DNA of 64,000 bases from CAVVEC01 sp963770485 (GCA_963770485.1 CAVYPX010000012.1:189287-253286); one strand, 5' to 3'; counted from the stretch's first letter, positions 24,101 to 33,248 are shown. The notes: generated by a model from the letters alone, not told the origin. Numbers and translations are program-made.

Positions 24101-24892
24101 ATGTTGACGCGAGCAATCTGTCGAACAGAACTTGCGGTGATCTCGTTGCTGATGCTGCTGGTCACAGCAGTCCAGGGAACAAATCCATCCAACGGAGTGC
24201 TTGATCTGCTGGTGAATCGGCACAGTTGCAGCCAGCCGGGCGAGGGAGCTTACTCAGTTCTGGCAGCGAGCGCCCGAGACAACGCTGCAGCCTATTTTGC
24301 GGACATGGGGTTCGTCCTGGAGAAACAGGACATCGCCCACAAGGTGGAGGTCTTCTGTACAAGAGAGTCGGCCAGGAAAGCGATCGCCGCTGAATTTCAC
24401 GCGCCGGAAACAGACATACCTGTTACTTTCAGTGGCACCGTACAGAATGCAACCCTGTTCGTCGTCTCGAAGGAGATCTACAAGGAGAACTTCACTCAAC
24501 TGTACGGCGCCGAAAACTGGGCAGATGGGGAATACGAAAAACTGATGACCCATGAAATGATGCACAGCGCCCATGCGATCGTAGCAAGGCGTTTGTTCGG
24601 CACAGAGGATGGAATGGGTCCGCAATGGCTGTTCGAAGGAATGGCCATAGACGCAAGTGGTCAACTGCCGACCAGCGAGGCCGAATTGAACAAAATAACC
24701 GGTGATGATTTCCATGAGTTCCTTCAGAACGCGGAAAAGGGAGCCCTGAAGCCACCGGTCTACGTACAGTACGCCAAGTTTTACAGGTACGTGCGGCGGT
24801 TTGTTTCCAGCAAGTGGATCGTGGAGAATGCGGGACGACCCGATGTGATCGATCGCATACGTCAGGCAATGCGAGCCTCGATAACCCACTGA
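24101..24892 (+). CDS. secreted gluzincin-type metallopeptidase-like protein
   Basis: This 263-residue protein has a signal peptide (LAVISLLMLLVTAVQG). It contains the zinc-binding HEMMH at residues 151-155 within EKLMTHEMMHSAHAIVARRL, and the downstream PQWLFEGMAI supplies the likely third ligand Glu. This is the arrangement of peptidase-MA-like gluzincins. An N-terminal half (CTRESARKAIAAEFHAP) precedes the peptidase core. It is probably active in the periplasm; the substrate is unknown. It is upstream of amt but separated by 340 bases, so a functional link is unlikely. Confidence 0.78.
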   Translation: MLTRAICRTELAVISLLMLLVTAVQGTNPSNGVLDLLVNRHSCSQPGEGAYSVLAASARDNAAAYFADMGFVLEKQDIAHKVEVFCTRESARKAIAAEFHAPETDIPVTFSGTVQNATLFVVSKEIYKENFTQLYGAENWADGEYEKLMTHEMMHSAHAIVARRLFGTEDGMGPQWLFEGMAIDASGQLPTSEAELNKITGDDFHEFLQNAEKGALKPPVYVQYAKFYRYVRRFVSSKWIVENAGRPDVIDRIRQAMRASITH

Positions 24893-25232
24893 TATCGGGA
24901 TCGAAGGCAAAGCCCGGAAGCCGTGAGACAGGTTCTACTCTTTCACGTGAAAACCAGAAAAACACCGGCAGATTCGCGCCCCAAGGGATGATCCCTCCTC
25001 ACGCAGCTTCCGCAATCGCGATTTATCAACACCGAAGCAGACAACCACCCTTGCAAAAAGCGCAAGGAAATGGGGCAGCCTCATGTGGTGGTCGTCCATG
25101 TAATCAGGCCTGCGCCCCGAAGATTCTGCATAACAATTCCTGATCCCTTCCATAAATAGTTTCAATTTCCATGAACCGGTTCTGGAAGGTAGAGTGATCG
25201 GCTTAAGTGCGACTTCGCGCCGAACAAGGTTG
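24893..25232. other. intergenic region before amt
   Basis: These 340 bases hold no credible gene. It should contain the promoter of the amt cluster; I looked for a sigma-54 type TGGCAC-N5-TTGC element and did not find a convincing one. Confidence 0.5.
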
Positions 25233-26687
25233 ATGTTCATGGGAAAGAGTTACGTTGCCTGGTTGATCGTCCTCCCCCTTCTAATTCTGATTTGCACGGC
25301 CAGCCTGCTGGCGCAGACGGCGCCCGCGTCACAAACTGCGACTGTGTCCTCGGCCGCTGCGGATGCTCAAATCGCCCGCGTGGCAAAGCTGGAGCAGCAA
25401 ATCGCCGACGCCAAGGGCTCGGCTGACAATGCCTGGATGCTGACGTCCGCGGCTCTGGTTCTGATGATGACCGGGCCGGGACTGGCGCTGTTTTACGGCG
25501 GGCTAGTCCGGAAAAAGAATGTTCTGGCTACCATGATGCAGAGTTTTGCCCTGATGGCCATCGTCACGGTGGTGTGGGCGATACTCGGCTATAGCTTGTC
25601 GTTTGGGCCGGGAAACAGCTTGGTCGGCGGCTTGCATAATCTTTTTCTGCATGGAGTGGGGGCGCAACCGGATGCCGATTATGCAGCCACCATCCCGGCG
25701 CAGACTTTCATGGTGTATCAGTTGATGTTTGCCATTATTACGCCGGCCTTGATCACCGGCGCCTTCGCCGAGCGGATGAAGTTCAGTGCCATGGTTCTGT
25801 TCATGATCCTGTGGTCGGTGCTGGTCTACGATCCGATGGCTCACATGGTGTGGGGCAAAGGCGGAGTTCTGAATGCGGCTCTGGGCGGGCGTTTTCCAAC
25901 GCTCGACTTTGCCGGTGGAACGGTGGTCCACATCACTTCGGGAGTGTCGGCGCTGGTGTGTGCGCTGTATCTGGGACGCCGTGTCGGCTATCCCAGGCAG
26001 GCGATGCCGCCGCACAGTGTGGTACTGAGTTTCATCGGAGCATGCCTGTTGTGGGTGGGCTGGTTCGGATTCAACGCCGGTAGCGCCCTATCGGCGGGCA
26101 GCCTGGCGACGAGCGCTTTTGTAGCCACGCATTTCGCGGCTGCGGCCGCAGTGATCGGATGGGCCGGCGCGGAATGGATGCGCAATGGCAAGCCCAGCGC
26201 CCTGGGTGCGATTTCCGGATCAGTTGCCGGATTGGTGGCAATCACTCCCGCCGCGGGCTTTGTCGGACCCAGAGCCGCCTTGGCGATCGGCTTGGCTGCC
26301 GGAGTCTTCTGCTATCTCATGGTGGTGAAAGTGAAAGCGCGATTCGGCTATGACGACTCGCTGGACGCATTCGGCGTCCACGGTGCAGGCGGAACTCTGG
26401 GTGCGCTGCTGACCGGTGTGTTCGCTAAGAGTGTCGTGAATCCGATTTTCAAGGACGCACAAGGGAACACCCTGGCTTCCGGGTTGCTCGAGGGCAACGC
26501 GCATCAACTGGTCAATCAACTTGTAGGCGTGGGGATTGCCTGGGCGCTGGCGATTGTAGGCACGCTGATCATTCTCAAGTTTGTGGATATGACGATCGGG
26601 TTGCGCGTCACGGAAGAACATGAGGTCCAGGGGCTGGATCTCTCGCAACATGGAGAAGAAGGCTATTACTGGGAAGTGCCGGCGTAA
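25233..26687 (+). CDS. amt: ammonium transporter
   Basis: This inner-membrane channel conducts ammonium/ammonia. The 484-residue protein has a cleavable signal peptide and a short coiled segment (AQIARVAKLEQQIADAKGSA), then the Amt core of eleven helices. Recognisable parts are TSAALVLMMTGPGLALFYGG, LVRKKNVLATMMQ, AHMVWGKGG, DFAGGTVVHITSGVSALVCA, WVGWFGFNAGSAL, and DDSLDAFGVHGAGGTLGALL with the second pore His. The start is ATG 25233 with AAGG upstream; an in-frame codon at 25194 and an ATG at 25239 are alternatives. It is followed by a P-II gene and glnD, the classic AmtB-GlnK-GlnD control set. Confidence 0.93.
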   Translation: MFMGKSYVAWLIVLPLLILICTASLLAQTAPASQTATVSSAAADAQIARVAKLEQQIADAKGSADNAWMLTSAALVLMMTGPGLALFYGGLVRKKNVLATMMQSFALMAIVTVVWAILGYSLSFGPGNSLVGGLHNLFLHGVGAQPDADYAATIPAQTFMVYQLMFAIITPALITGAFAERMKFSAMVLFMILWSVLVYDPMAHMVWGKGGVLNAALGGRFPTLDFAGGTVVHITSGVSALVCALYLGRRVGYPRQAMPPHSVVLSFIGACLLWVGWFGFNAGSALSAGSLATSAFVATHFAAAAAVIGWAGAEWMRNGKPSALGAISGSVAGLVAITPAAGFVGPRAALAIGLAAGVFCYLMVVKVKARFGYDDSLDAFGVHGAGGTLGALLTGVFAKSVVNPIFKDAQGNTLASGLLEGNAHQLVNQLVGVGIAWALAIVGTLIILKFVDMTIGLRVTEEHEVQGLDLSQHGEEGYYWEVPA

Positions 26688-26706
26688 ACGAAGGGTGCAA
26701 GGGTAT

Positions 26707-26795
26707 TGTCATTCCGAGGAGCGGGGCGACGAGGAATCTGCAGTTTCCTCAGATCATGAAAGCCTGCAGATCCCTCGCTAGGCTCGGGATGACAA
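26707..26795. repeat. dispersed palindromic repeat, copy 1
   Basis: TGTCATTCCGAGGAGCG at the left end is answered by CTCGGGATGACAA at the right end, with an inner pair GAGGAATCTGCAG / CTGCAGATCCCTC. The same element is complete at 40250-40343. It sits between amt and the P-II gene and could fold into a long hairpin in the transcript. Confidence 0.8.
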
Positions 26796-26813
26796 CAAGA
26801 CAAACACACGACG

Positions 26814-27152
26814 ATGACTAAAATCGAAGCAATTATTCAGAACTCCAAGCTGGAAGCGGTGAAGAGCGCCCTGCACGAGATCGGCGTCGAAGGAATGACG
26901 GTGCTCGAAGTGCGCGGCCACGGCCGTCAGAAAGGCCACACGGAGTTTTACCGCGGGCGCGAGTACACCGTCGATCTGATTCCGAAGATCAAGCTCGAAA
27001 TGGTGCTCGCCGATAACATGGTGGAAAAAACGGTGAAGGCCATTGTCAGCGCGGCCCGCAGCGGCAAGATTGGAGACGGCAAGATTTTTCTTTCCCGGGT
27101 GGATGAGGTGATTCGCATCCGCAACGATGAGCGCGGCGAAGGAGCTTTGTGA
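26814..27152 (+). CDS. glnK: P-II family nitrogen regulatory protein
   Basis: This 112-residue trimeric signal protein binds ATP/ADP and 2-oxoglutarate and controls Amt and glutamine synthetase regulation. The T-loop carries the uridylylation site Tyr51 in YRGREYTVDLIPK. The signature VRGHGRQKGHTEFYRGREY and the C-terminal motif SGKIGDGKIFLSRVDEVIRI are intact. Linkage to amt points to the GlnK subtype; glnB and glnK cannot be told apart from sequence alone. GlnD, its likely modifying enzyme, is encoded directly downstream. Confidence 0.95.
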   Translation: MTKIEAIIQNSKLEAVKSALHEIGVEGMTVLEVRGHGRQKGHTEFYRGREYTVDLIPKIKLEMVLADNMVEKTVKAIVSAARSGKIGDGKIFLSRVDEVIRIRNDERGEGAL

Positions 27153-27222
27153 GGCAGTTCGTGAGCAGGGAGCAGGTTGCTACGGGAGAAGCGCGGTCTT
27201 CCCACACCTGAAATGTTCCGCA

Positions 27223-29811
27223 ATGACCACAGCACTCTCATTAAGCAGCCATCTGCGGGATCTTTACGCCGAGGAATCGGCGCGCATTCAGCGGGAATTT
27301 GAGGCCACAAGCGACGGCCGCGCCGCATTGGCAAGGCGCACTTCCCTGGTGGAGAACCTCATCCGCCGGTTATGGCAGGAAAAGATTTCTCCGGAGGAGA
27401 GCCGCCCGTCCAATTTCGCGCTCGTAGCCCTGGGAGGATTCGGGCGCGGCTGGCTGTTTCCCTGCTCTGACGTCGATCTGCTGTTTCTCCACGCGGATCG
27501 CGACACCGAGCAAGCATTCAAGGACCCTGTACGCGCTTTCTCGCAAGAACTGTGGGACCTGCGAATGAAGCTGAGCCCCACCACGCGCACCCTGGCGGAG
27601 TGCGACCGGTTTGATCCCAACAATGTTGAATTCACCCTGGCGTTGCTCGACTGCCGTTATCTGGCCGGCGACCGCGAGTTGTTCTCGCGACTGCGCGACA
27701 AGCTGATTCCCAAGCTGATCATGCGCGAGTCGCAGGCTCTGGTGCAGCGATTGGCCGATGTTACCCGCGACCGTCACGCCAAGTACGGAGACACCGTTTT
27801 TCACCTCGAACCCAACGTTAAGGAAGCTCCCGGTGGCCTGCGCGATTACAACGTGGCCTGCTGGCTGGCGCTGATCTCCGCCATGGACAAGCTGCGCGAC
27901 TGGCCGGATCCGAAATCACTGCTACCCGCATCGGCGCGCCGGCAACTGGGACCCGCGCTGGAATTTCTGATGTCGGTGCGATGCTTTTTGCATTTCCGCC
28001 ACGGACGCGACGACAACGCCCTGAGCTGGGAAGATCAGGATGAGGCTGCGACGCGGAAGATCGGCGCCTTAGAAACCATCAGCACGGCGGAGTGGATGAG
28101 GGTTTACTTTGGTCATGCGCGGGCCATTCATCGGGTCTCGACCCAGTTATTGGAAGAAATTCCAGCCGCATGGTCTTCGCTGTACCGGCAATTTCAACAT
28201 TGGCGGGCGCGGCTCTCGAACGCGGATTTTTCCGTGGTGGACGGCCTCATCTTTCTGCAGCAGCCAACCGCGCTGCAGGATCCGGAACTGCTGCTGCGCA
28301 TGTTTGACTTTATGGCCCATCACGGCCTGAAGCTGAGCACCACGACTGAATACCGGATCGAGCAGGTTCTGCCCGCGCTCGCCGCAACCCCTCCCAAGGG
28401 CGCCGAACTCTGGCAGTATCTGCAGGTGATCCTGCTGGAGCCCTACGCTGCGGATGCTTTGCGGGCGATGCACTCCTTGCGTTTGCTGACCCTGCTGCTT
28501 CCCGAGCTGAACAGCATCGACTCACTCGTCGTCCGTGATTTTTATCACCGCTTCACGGTGGACGAGCACACCTTTCATGCGATCGAGAGCCTGCATCGCC
28601 TGAGCCAGTCCCAGTCGGAATGGGACCAGCGGTATGCGGCTCTATTCAAGGAACTGGAACGGCCGGAACTGCTTTTTCTCTCGCTGCTGCTGCACGACAC
28701 GGGCAAGGGCATGCCGACAGAGGATCATGTGAAGGCGAGCCTCGAAACCGCCTCGCAGTGCCTGGACCGTCTCGACCTGGACCCGGCGGATCGGGAGACG
28801 GTTCTGTTCCTGATCAGCAATCACCTGGAATTGTCAGCCGTCTTGCGCCGCGATATTTTCGCTCCGGAAACCGTCAGCGCCTTTGCCGAGAGAACGGGTA
28901 CACCCGAACGCTTGAAGATGCTTTGCCTGATGACGTATGCGGATATTAAGTCGGTGAACCCCGAGGCTCTTACTCCGTGGAAGGCCGAAAATGTCTGGCA
29001 GGTTTACATCGCGACCGCGAATCACCTGAATCGCCATGCTGATCAGCGGATGCACGCCGATGCCGCTGGCGAGAATCTTTCCCGGTTGCAAACCCTGGCA
29101 CCGGTTGCAGGCAAGAAGATCAAGACTTTTCTTGAAGGCCTGCCCGAGCGTTATCTGAGAAGTTACGCGGCCGAGGAAGTGTTGCACCACCTCGCAATGG
29201 CGCAGCGACTGCAGAAAGATCCGGTTCAGCTGCATTTGCAACGCGGGCGTCAGTGGTATGAAGTGACGCTGGTTACGGCCGATCGTCCGTTTCTCTTTGC
29301 CACCATGGCCGGCGTGCTCGCCGCCTGGGGCATGAACATCGTGAAAGCCAACGCGTTTTCCAATCACGCCGGGACCGTGGTTGACACGTTCTATTTCACC
29401 GACCGGTTCCGCACTCTCGAGCTGAACTTGCCGGAGTGGGAACGCTTCCAGCGCAGCATTGCGGAGGTGTTAACCGGAGAAGCCGATCTGGATCGCATGC
29501 TGCAGGATCGCCTGCGCGCGGAGAAGAACGGCACCGCCAAAGTAAAGATCGAGACCCGCATCGAATTTGATGACCAGTGCTCTTCCCACAGCACTCTGGT
29601 ACAGGTCATAGCCCAGGACCGTCCGGGACTTTTGCACCGCATCAGCTCGCGGCTCGCACATCACAAGTGCAACATCGAAATTGCGCTGATCGATACCGAA
29701 GGACAGATGGCAATCGACGTGTTTTATCTCAGCGCAAACCGGGCCAAGCTCAGTCGCGATCACCAGAAAAAACTGAAAATAGACCTCCTGGACGAGTTGA
29801 GCAACAACTGA
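27223..29811 (+). CDS. glnD: bifunctional uridylyltransferase/uridylyl-removing enzyme
   Basis: This enzyme uridylylates and deuridylylates P-II according to glutamine level. The 862-residue protein has a nucleotidyltransferase domain with GGFGRGWLFPCSDVDLLFLH (catalytic D83 and D85). The linker includes NVKEAPGGLRDYN, the HD domain has LLLHDTGKGMPTEDHVK (near residue 490), and two C-terminal ACT domains follow (about 680-750 and 785-855) with VTADRPFLFATMAGVLAAWG and IAQDRPGLLHRISSRLAHHK. The frame begins at 27127, overlapping the P-II gene, but the ATG at 27223 gives the expected N-terminus MTTALSLSSHLRDLYAEES. Confidence 0.94.
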   Translation: MTTALSLSSHLRDLYAEESARIQREFEATSDGRAALARRTSLVENLIRRLWQEKISPEESRPSNFALVALGGFGRGWLFPCSDVDLLFLHADRDTEQAFKDPVRAFSQELWDLRMKLSPTTRTLAECDRFDPNNVEFTLALLDCRYLAGDRELFSRLRDKLIPKLIMRESQALVQRLADVTRDRHAKYGDTVFHLEPNVKEAPGGLRDYNVACWLALISAMDKLRDWPDPKSLLPASARRQLGPALEFLMSVRCFLHFRHGRDDNALSWEDQDEAATRKIGALETISTAEWMRVYFGHARAIHRVSTQLLEEIPAAWSSLYRQFQHWRARLSNADFSVVDGLIFLQQPTALQDPELLLRMFDFMAHHGLKLSTTTEYRIEQVLPALAATPPKGAELWQYLQVILLEPYAADALRAMHSLRLLTLLLPELNSIDSLVVRDFYHRFTVDEHTFHAIESLHRLSQSQSEWDQRYAALFKELERPELLFLSLLLHDTGKGMPTEDHVKASLETASQCLDRLDLDPADRETVLFLISNHLELSAVLRRDIFAPETVSAFAERTGTPERLKMLCLMTYADIKSVNPEALTPWKAENVWQVYIATANHLNRHADQRMHADAAGENLSRLQTLAPVAGKKIKTFLEGLPERYLRSYAAEEVLHHLAMAQRLQKDPVQLHLQRGRQWYEVTLVTADRPFLFATMAGVLAAWGMNIVKANAFSNHAGTVVDTFYFTDRFRTLELNLPEWERFQRSIAEVLTGEADLDRMLQDRLRAEKNGTAKVKIETRIEFDDQCSSHSTLVQVIAQDRPGLLHRISSRLAHHKCNIEIALIDTEGQMAIDVFYLSANRAKLSRDHQKKLKIDLLDELSNN

Positions 29812-29857
29812 GCATCGGCGTGATTTTGGTTCCCGTCTAAACGGGTGCTTCATCTGA

Positions 29858-30955
29858 TCATCTGAGTCCCACTCCATACAAGTAGTCATACGTACTGCCG
29901 GGGCCCCACGGCAAGTTGGCCTTGAAGGAAGAGAACAACACCCCCCGATCCATGAAAGTTACGAAAACATCGTTCTGGGAATTGGCCGTGATTACCCGAA
30001 AAGTGAAAAGGCCGAAGCAAGGGTCCTGAAGTTTATCAGCCCCATAGAGATAAGCCGCGTCGGCAACCGGCGTCAGCATCGCCTCCAGCAGCAGGTTGCC
30101 ACGAGAGTCTTTCGTGGAGACTTGTCCCGTGGCGTCAATGACGATAGTGGCGTCGCCCAGGCTGGGCGTGCCCGTTTCGAAATTGCCCTGGTCGGTCTTG
30201 GCGCCAGTTTTCTGATAGTAGATCCCCTTGTACGTTCCAGCGAAGGAGGGATCGAAGTCCTTGCTGGCGGCCTTCTTGAAACCCAGGATTGCGCCGTTTG
30301 GCGTGTCCAGGGCGAGAGTTCCGGTTCCAGTTCCGAAAACGTAGTGGGAATCGCCGTCATTGTCGGGAAGCCGCAAAAAGGTTCCCGATGCATCCTGCTG
30401 GAGGCTGCGGCCACTGAAGCCGCCGCGATGAAAAGCCCTTGCCCCCTGGCTGAGAGCCCCAAGCGGCCAATATGCCGTGGTACTGACGTTGCCCTGTCCG
30501 TCGGCCGCTATGAAACCCACCTCTACGCCCCCCGCGCCGCTGCCGAACTGCATATAGTCGTAATTGTGGCTGGCCCATTTTGGAACGGAGATGCTTGCGG
30601 TTTGCATGGCCAGGATAATCGCGGGCGCGTCGTGATCTGGGCCGGTGTTGGTAGCTTCGACAAGCAAGGCATAATTTGGTATCTCATAGGCCCCAACCAA
30701 GTTGTGATTGGGATCGTCAAGTTGATAAGTTCCATCCGAATTCACCTGATAGGAAATAGTTCCGCTATCGCCGTTGGACAAGTCGGTGTAAGCCAACGTA
30801 TAGGCGACTGGATCCACGGTCATGGTGAAGAAATCGCCGACCGATGCGGTGCCGTTGTAGGAACGCGTGGTGCTGACAGATGTGGCGAGGGGTGAAGAAC
30901 TGCGGCCCATGAATATGGGTAGCAAAAGACTTAACCAAAGCACTCGATGTTTCAT
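29858..30955 (-). CDS. secreted hypothetical protein
   Basis: The ATG at 30955, with AGGAGTCCTCCT just before it, begins a 365-residue protein with an export signal (VLWLSLLLPIFMGRSSSPLA). The mature protein is beta-rich: TMTVDPVAYTLAYTDLSNGD, TYQLDDPNHNLVGAYEIPNY, VGFIAADGQGNVSTTAYWPL, TLALDTPNGAILGFKKAASK, and TIVIDATGQVSTKDSRGN. It has one Cys (LQDPCFGLF) and no motif I recognise. It is convergent with glnD (46-base gap). The extra upstream codons to 31015 are unlikely to be translated. Confidence 0.62.
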   Translation of the reverse strand: MKHRVLWLSLLLPIFMGRSSSPLATSVSTTRSYNGTASVGDFFTMTVDPVAYTLAYTDLSNGDSGTISYQVNSDGTYQLDDPNHNLVGAYEIPNYALLVEATNTGPDHDAPAIILAMQTASISVPKWASHNYDYMQFGSGAGGVEVGFIAADGQGNVSTTAYWPLGALSQGARAFHRGGFSGRSLQQDASGTFLRLPDNDGDSHYVFGTGTGTLALDTPNGAILGFKKAASKDFDPSFAGTYKGIYYQKTGAKTDQGNFETGTPSLGDATIVIDATGQVSTKDSRGNLLLEAMLTPVADAAYLYGADKLQDPCFGLFTFRVITANSQNDVFVTFMDRGVLFSSFKANLPWGPGSTYDYLYGVGLR

Positions 30956-31140
30956 AGGAGGACTCCTTAGGTCCCAGACTGCGGGAGACGTATAACTAGC
31001 CTGGTATCGCCGCAATTACTCCTCCCTAACCCGCCCCACGGGAACCGAGCCTTGCCCGCAACATCCGGATAGCTCGGCGGCGCGGGCTTTGCCTAAACTG
31101 CCGACCAGACGGCAAACTGTCGAAAAGGCGGCAGAGAATC

Positions 31141-31197
31141 ATGGAAAAATCCATCGCCCAAAGGCTGGCGGGCTTGGATTGGGCTGCGATTCGGGAA
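31141..31197 (+). pseudogene. 5' fragment of a 2OG-Fe(II) oxygenase-like gene, interrupted by transposon
   Basis: ATG 31141 opens MEKSIAQRLAGLDWAAIRE up to the target-site duplication. Joining this to 34202 by removing the transposon and one duplication keeps the frame: SLWGYGYALTPWLLTPGECA follows. The joined text resembles the conserved N-terminus of a 2OG-Fe(II) oxygenase family (LDW...L...GYA.TP.LLTP.EC). Only about 40 residues survive, so the gene was also lost beyond the transposon. Confidence 0.55.
31190..31197. repeat. target site duplication, left copy (TTCGGGAA)
   Basis: The octamer TTCGGGAA lies directly outside the left inverted repeat and is repeated at 34194-34201 outside the right one. 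Eight bases is the duplication length expected for the IS1595 family. Confidence 0.9.
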
Positions 31198-31220
31198 CGG
31201 AATGTCCTAGATTAAGGTAG
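31198..31220. repeat. left terminal inverted repeat of the IS1595-family element
   Basis: It reads CGGAATGTCCTAGATTA then AGGTAG inward. The right end, reverse-complemented, differs at one base (GGGTAG). Confidence 0.93.
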
Positions 31221-31336
31221 TGCTGTTCTCTATACTGATATGGCCGTGGCAGGGTGTGTTCGGGGTATTCCGTTATCTGGAACAAACCAATGATTTTAGT
31301 GGACAATAGGATGATGAGGAATATGATGCGCGGCAA

Positions 31337-31738
31337 GTGGGAACGAGACCACAGCCGCGAGGCCCAAAAGAGGCGGAGTTCATTCTTCGCTATAAGAAAC
31401 TGGAGATGTGGGCGGATGCTGTGCATCTAATATTTCCATGGGGTTCTCTGGTAGCGATATTCCTTCTTCTGTACATGATGGTTAACCGACTCGCCGGACA
31501 AATCACCATGGCTCAATTGGGTATGAGTTTTGTAAGCAGCATTCGCGTCCCTGATGCTGTGCTCGTGTTGTTTGGTGGAAGTGCTGGAACTCTGGCTTTC
31601 CGGGAACGGAACCTACGGCGAAAGAAAATAGCCGACATGTCAGACTACATCCACCGCCTCGAAACCATCATAGACGCCAACAGAACATCGAGCGGCCTGA
31701 CGCAGCATGGAACGACTAGACCGGAGGACAAAATATGA
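31337..31738 (+). CDS. transposon passenger: small membrane protein
   Basis: This 133-residue frame starts at GTG 31337 (ATG 31406, beginning MWADAVHLIFPWGS, is an alternative). It has two hydrophobic helices: HLIFPWGSLVAIFLLLYMMV and, after SIRVPD, AVLVLFGGSAGTLAFRER. A charged coiled tail (RNLRRKKIADMSDYIHRLET) follows. It overlaps the next gene by four bases (ATGA), implying coupled translation and joint function. I do not recognise the family. It lies just inside the left inverted repeat. Confidence 0.6.
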   Translation: MGTRPQPRGPKEAEFILRYKKLEMWADAVHLIFPWGSLVAIFLLLYMMVNRLAGQITMAQLGMSFVSSIRVPDAVLVLFGGSAGTLAFRERNLRRKKIADMSDYIHRLETIIDANRTSSGLTQHGTTRPEDKI

Positions 31739-32340
31739 GTGACATTGGACCTCTTCTCCTAACCGGACTCGGCCTCCTATCGCTCTGGCTTGTTGCGTAT
31801 TTCGGTTGGAGACCGTACAGAATTGATAAGGTTAGAAATGAACTATTCGATTTGCGAAACGACCTTTTTCTGTACGCAGCCGAAGGCGGTGTAGTTTTCG
31901 ATGATCCGGCGTACCGGATACAGCGGGACCGCCTCAATGCGCTTATTCGGTTTGCGCACATCATTACCGTGACACGAGCACTCATCTTCATGGCTGCTGA
32001 GCGTTATCGTCCTAACGAGCGTGTCCAATCAATCCAACAAAAATATCTCGTAGCCGTGAGTAATCTATCCGAATCGGCTCAGGTCAAGATGCGGTATATC
32101 TACGACCGCACAGCAACGATTCTGGCATGGCAGCTTGTATCTGGTTCCCCATTGTTGCTAATTGCTGCAGCTATATATTTGCCACTGGTCGCTGCCTCGA
32201 AATTCCTGCGGCGTACACCAAAGGAAAGCACAGGACTCATAGTCGCCCGAGAGCTGCGTGTGGAACTCATTGAGGAGCAGGCAATGCTTGCGCAGACTCA
32301 ACAAATAGATCTTGAGGCTTGCGAGCTAGCTCACCCGTGA
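31735..32340 (+). CDS. transposon passenger: membrane protein with helical cytoplasmic domain
   Basis: The 201-residue protein has an N-terminal transmembrane helix (LLLTGLGLLSLWLVAYFGW). The central helical domain contains YRIDKVRNELFDLRNDLFLY, FDDPAYRIQRDRLNALIRFA and HIITVTRALIFMAAERYR. A second hydrophobic helix (SPLLLIAAAIYLPLVAAS) and a charged tail follow. I recall similar hypothetical proteins with LRDxLF and PAYxxxRxxxNxxIRFAH motifs but no assigned function. It overlaps the upstream gene start by four bases and its 3' end overlaps the convergent P63C gene by 15 bases, a very compact cargo layout. Confidence 0.62.
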   Translation: MSDIGPLLLTGLGLLSLWLVAYFGWRPYRIDKVRNELFDLRNDLFLYAAEGGVVFDDPAYRIQRDRLNALIRFAHIITVTRALIFMAAERYRPNERVQSIQQKYLVAVSNLSESAQVKMRYIYDRTATILAWQLVSGSPLLLIAAAIYLPLVAASKFLRRTPKESTGLIVARELRVELIEEQAMLAQTQQIDLEACELAHP

Positions 32341-33246
32341 GGCAGGCTCCAAGTCTGAATCCTCCGGAAAGTTTAACACCATATTGCTATTCAGCTTCGG
32401 GAATGCCCTCTGCATCATTCGGTAGAACTGGTCCCAAGTAGATGCGGCACGCATGAATCCAATGGTCGCATAAAGATGCTGAGCTAGGGCAGGATGTCCA
32501 ATATCCTCAGTCAGCCATTGATGGTGTTTGCTCTTTCGGTTGCCCTTATCATCCTTCGGGTTAAGCCTTTCCAATTCTTCGGGAATACCAGGGGCAAGGC
32601 GGGAATAAACCAAGTCCTTGGTGTAGTTGCCGACTACGGACGGACGATTGACTTTCATGCCACGCCATTGCCAACCGCGCAGACGGAACATCTCGCGATA
32701 GAAGTCATCCGGGAATCGCTTCGCCCATGCCGCATACGCTTTGAGAAGGTACTTATCGAGAATCTGCTGAAGGGCTTCACGATCTCTAATCTCTTGATAG
32801 CCAGTAACCTCGTCAATCAGAGCGATAATTCCAACTTTGGCGAATGCGCGGGTGAGGATTTCACATTGGTCAGCAACCAACAACTCCGGTGGGGTAAGAT
32901 TGTCTCTTTTCCGGGCATCCAACAGTGCATCGCAAATATCCGGCAAGATCGTGGCTTCGTATCCAGTTGCGAGTTTTCCGCCGCGACCGGGACGCACAAA
33001 GCGCAAAGGGCTATCCAGAGCCATGGCTAACTCATTGCTGATGTGTGGTTTGATGTTCGCACTGCTCAGTAACTTCTTGAGTTTAGAGCCATGGCTCTGC
33101 CCAAGCTGCAAAGCGGTCTGCATACCGCGCCCTGAGAGGACTCTGGTTCCGTTCTCTAAGACATACGCAGGGATTTCCAGATTCCCGATTTTAAGCGGTC
33201 TGTCTGGCGAACCCCACACTGCTTTCCAAATCTTTTGCTCTGCCAT
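32326..33246 (-). CDS. P63C-domain protein, transposon passenger
   Basis: The ATG at 33246 (GGAG 12 bases before) starts a 306-residue protein, and the longer open frame to 33402 runs antisense into the transposase gene region and is unlikely. Recognisable parts are LKIGNLEIPAYVLENGTRVL, SGRGMQTALQLGQSHG, and ATILPDICDALLDARKRDNL. The C-terminal P63C-like region follows: IIALIDEVTGYQEIRDREAL, QQILDKYLLKAYAAWAKRFP, DDFYREMFRLRGW, and IGHPALAQHLYATIGFMRAA. P63C was first described from phage proteins; its function is unknown. It is two bases downstream of the transposase stop, so probably co-transcribed with it. Confidence 0.8.
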   Translation of the reverse strand: MAEQKIWKAVWGSPDRPLKIGNLEIPAYVLENGTRVLSGRGMQTALQLGQSHGSKLKKLLSSANIKPHISNELAMALDSPLRFVRPGRGGKLATGYEATILPDICDALLDARKRDNLTPPELLVADQCEILTRAFAKVGIIALIDEVTGYQEIRDREALQQILDKYLLKAYAAWAKRFPDDFYREMFRLRGWQWRGMKVNRPSVVGNYTKDLVYSRLAPGIPEELERLNPKDDKGNRKSKHHQWLTEDIGHPALAQHLYATIGFMRAASTWDQFYRMMQRAFPKLNSNMVLNFPEDSDLEPASRVS

Positions 33247-33248
33247 AG

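Noticed and set aside
24893..25232. Sigma-54 promoter before amt
   Set aside because: No TGGCAC-N5-TTGC-like element with acceptable match was seen.
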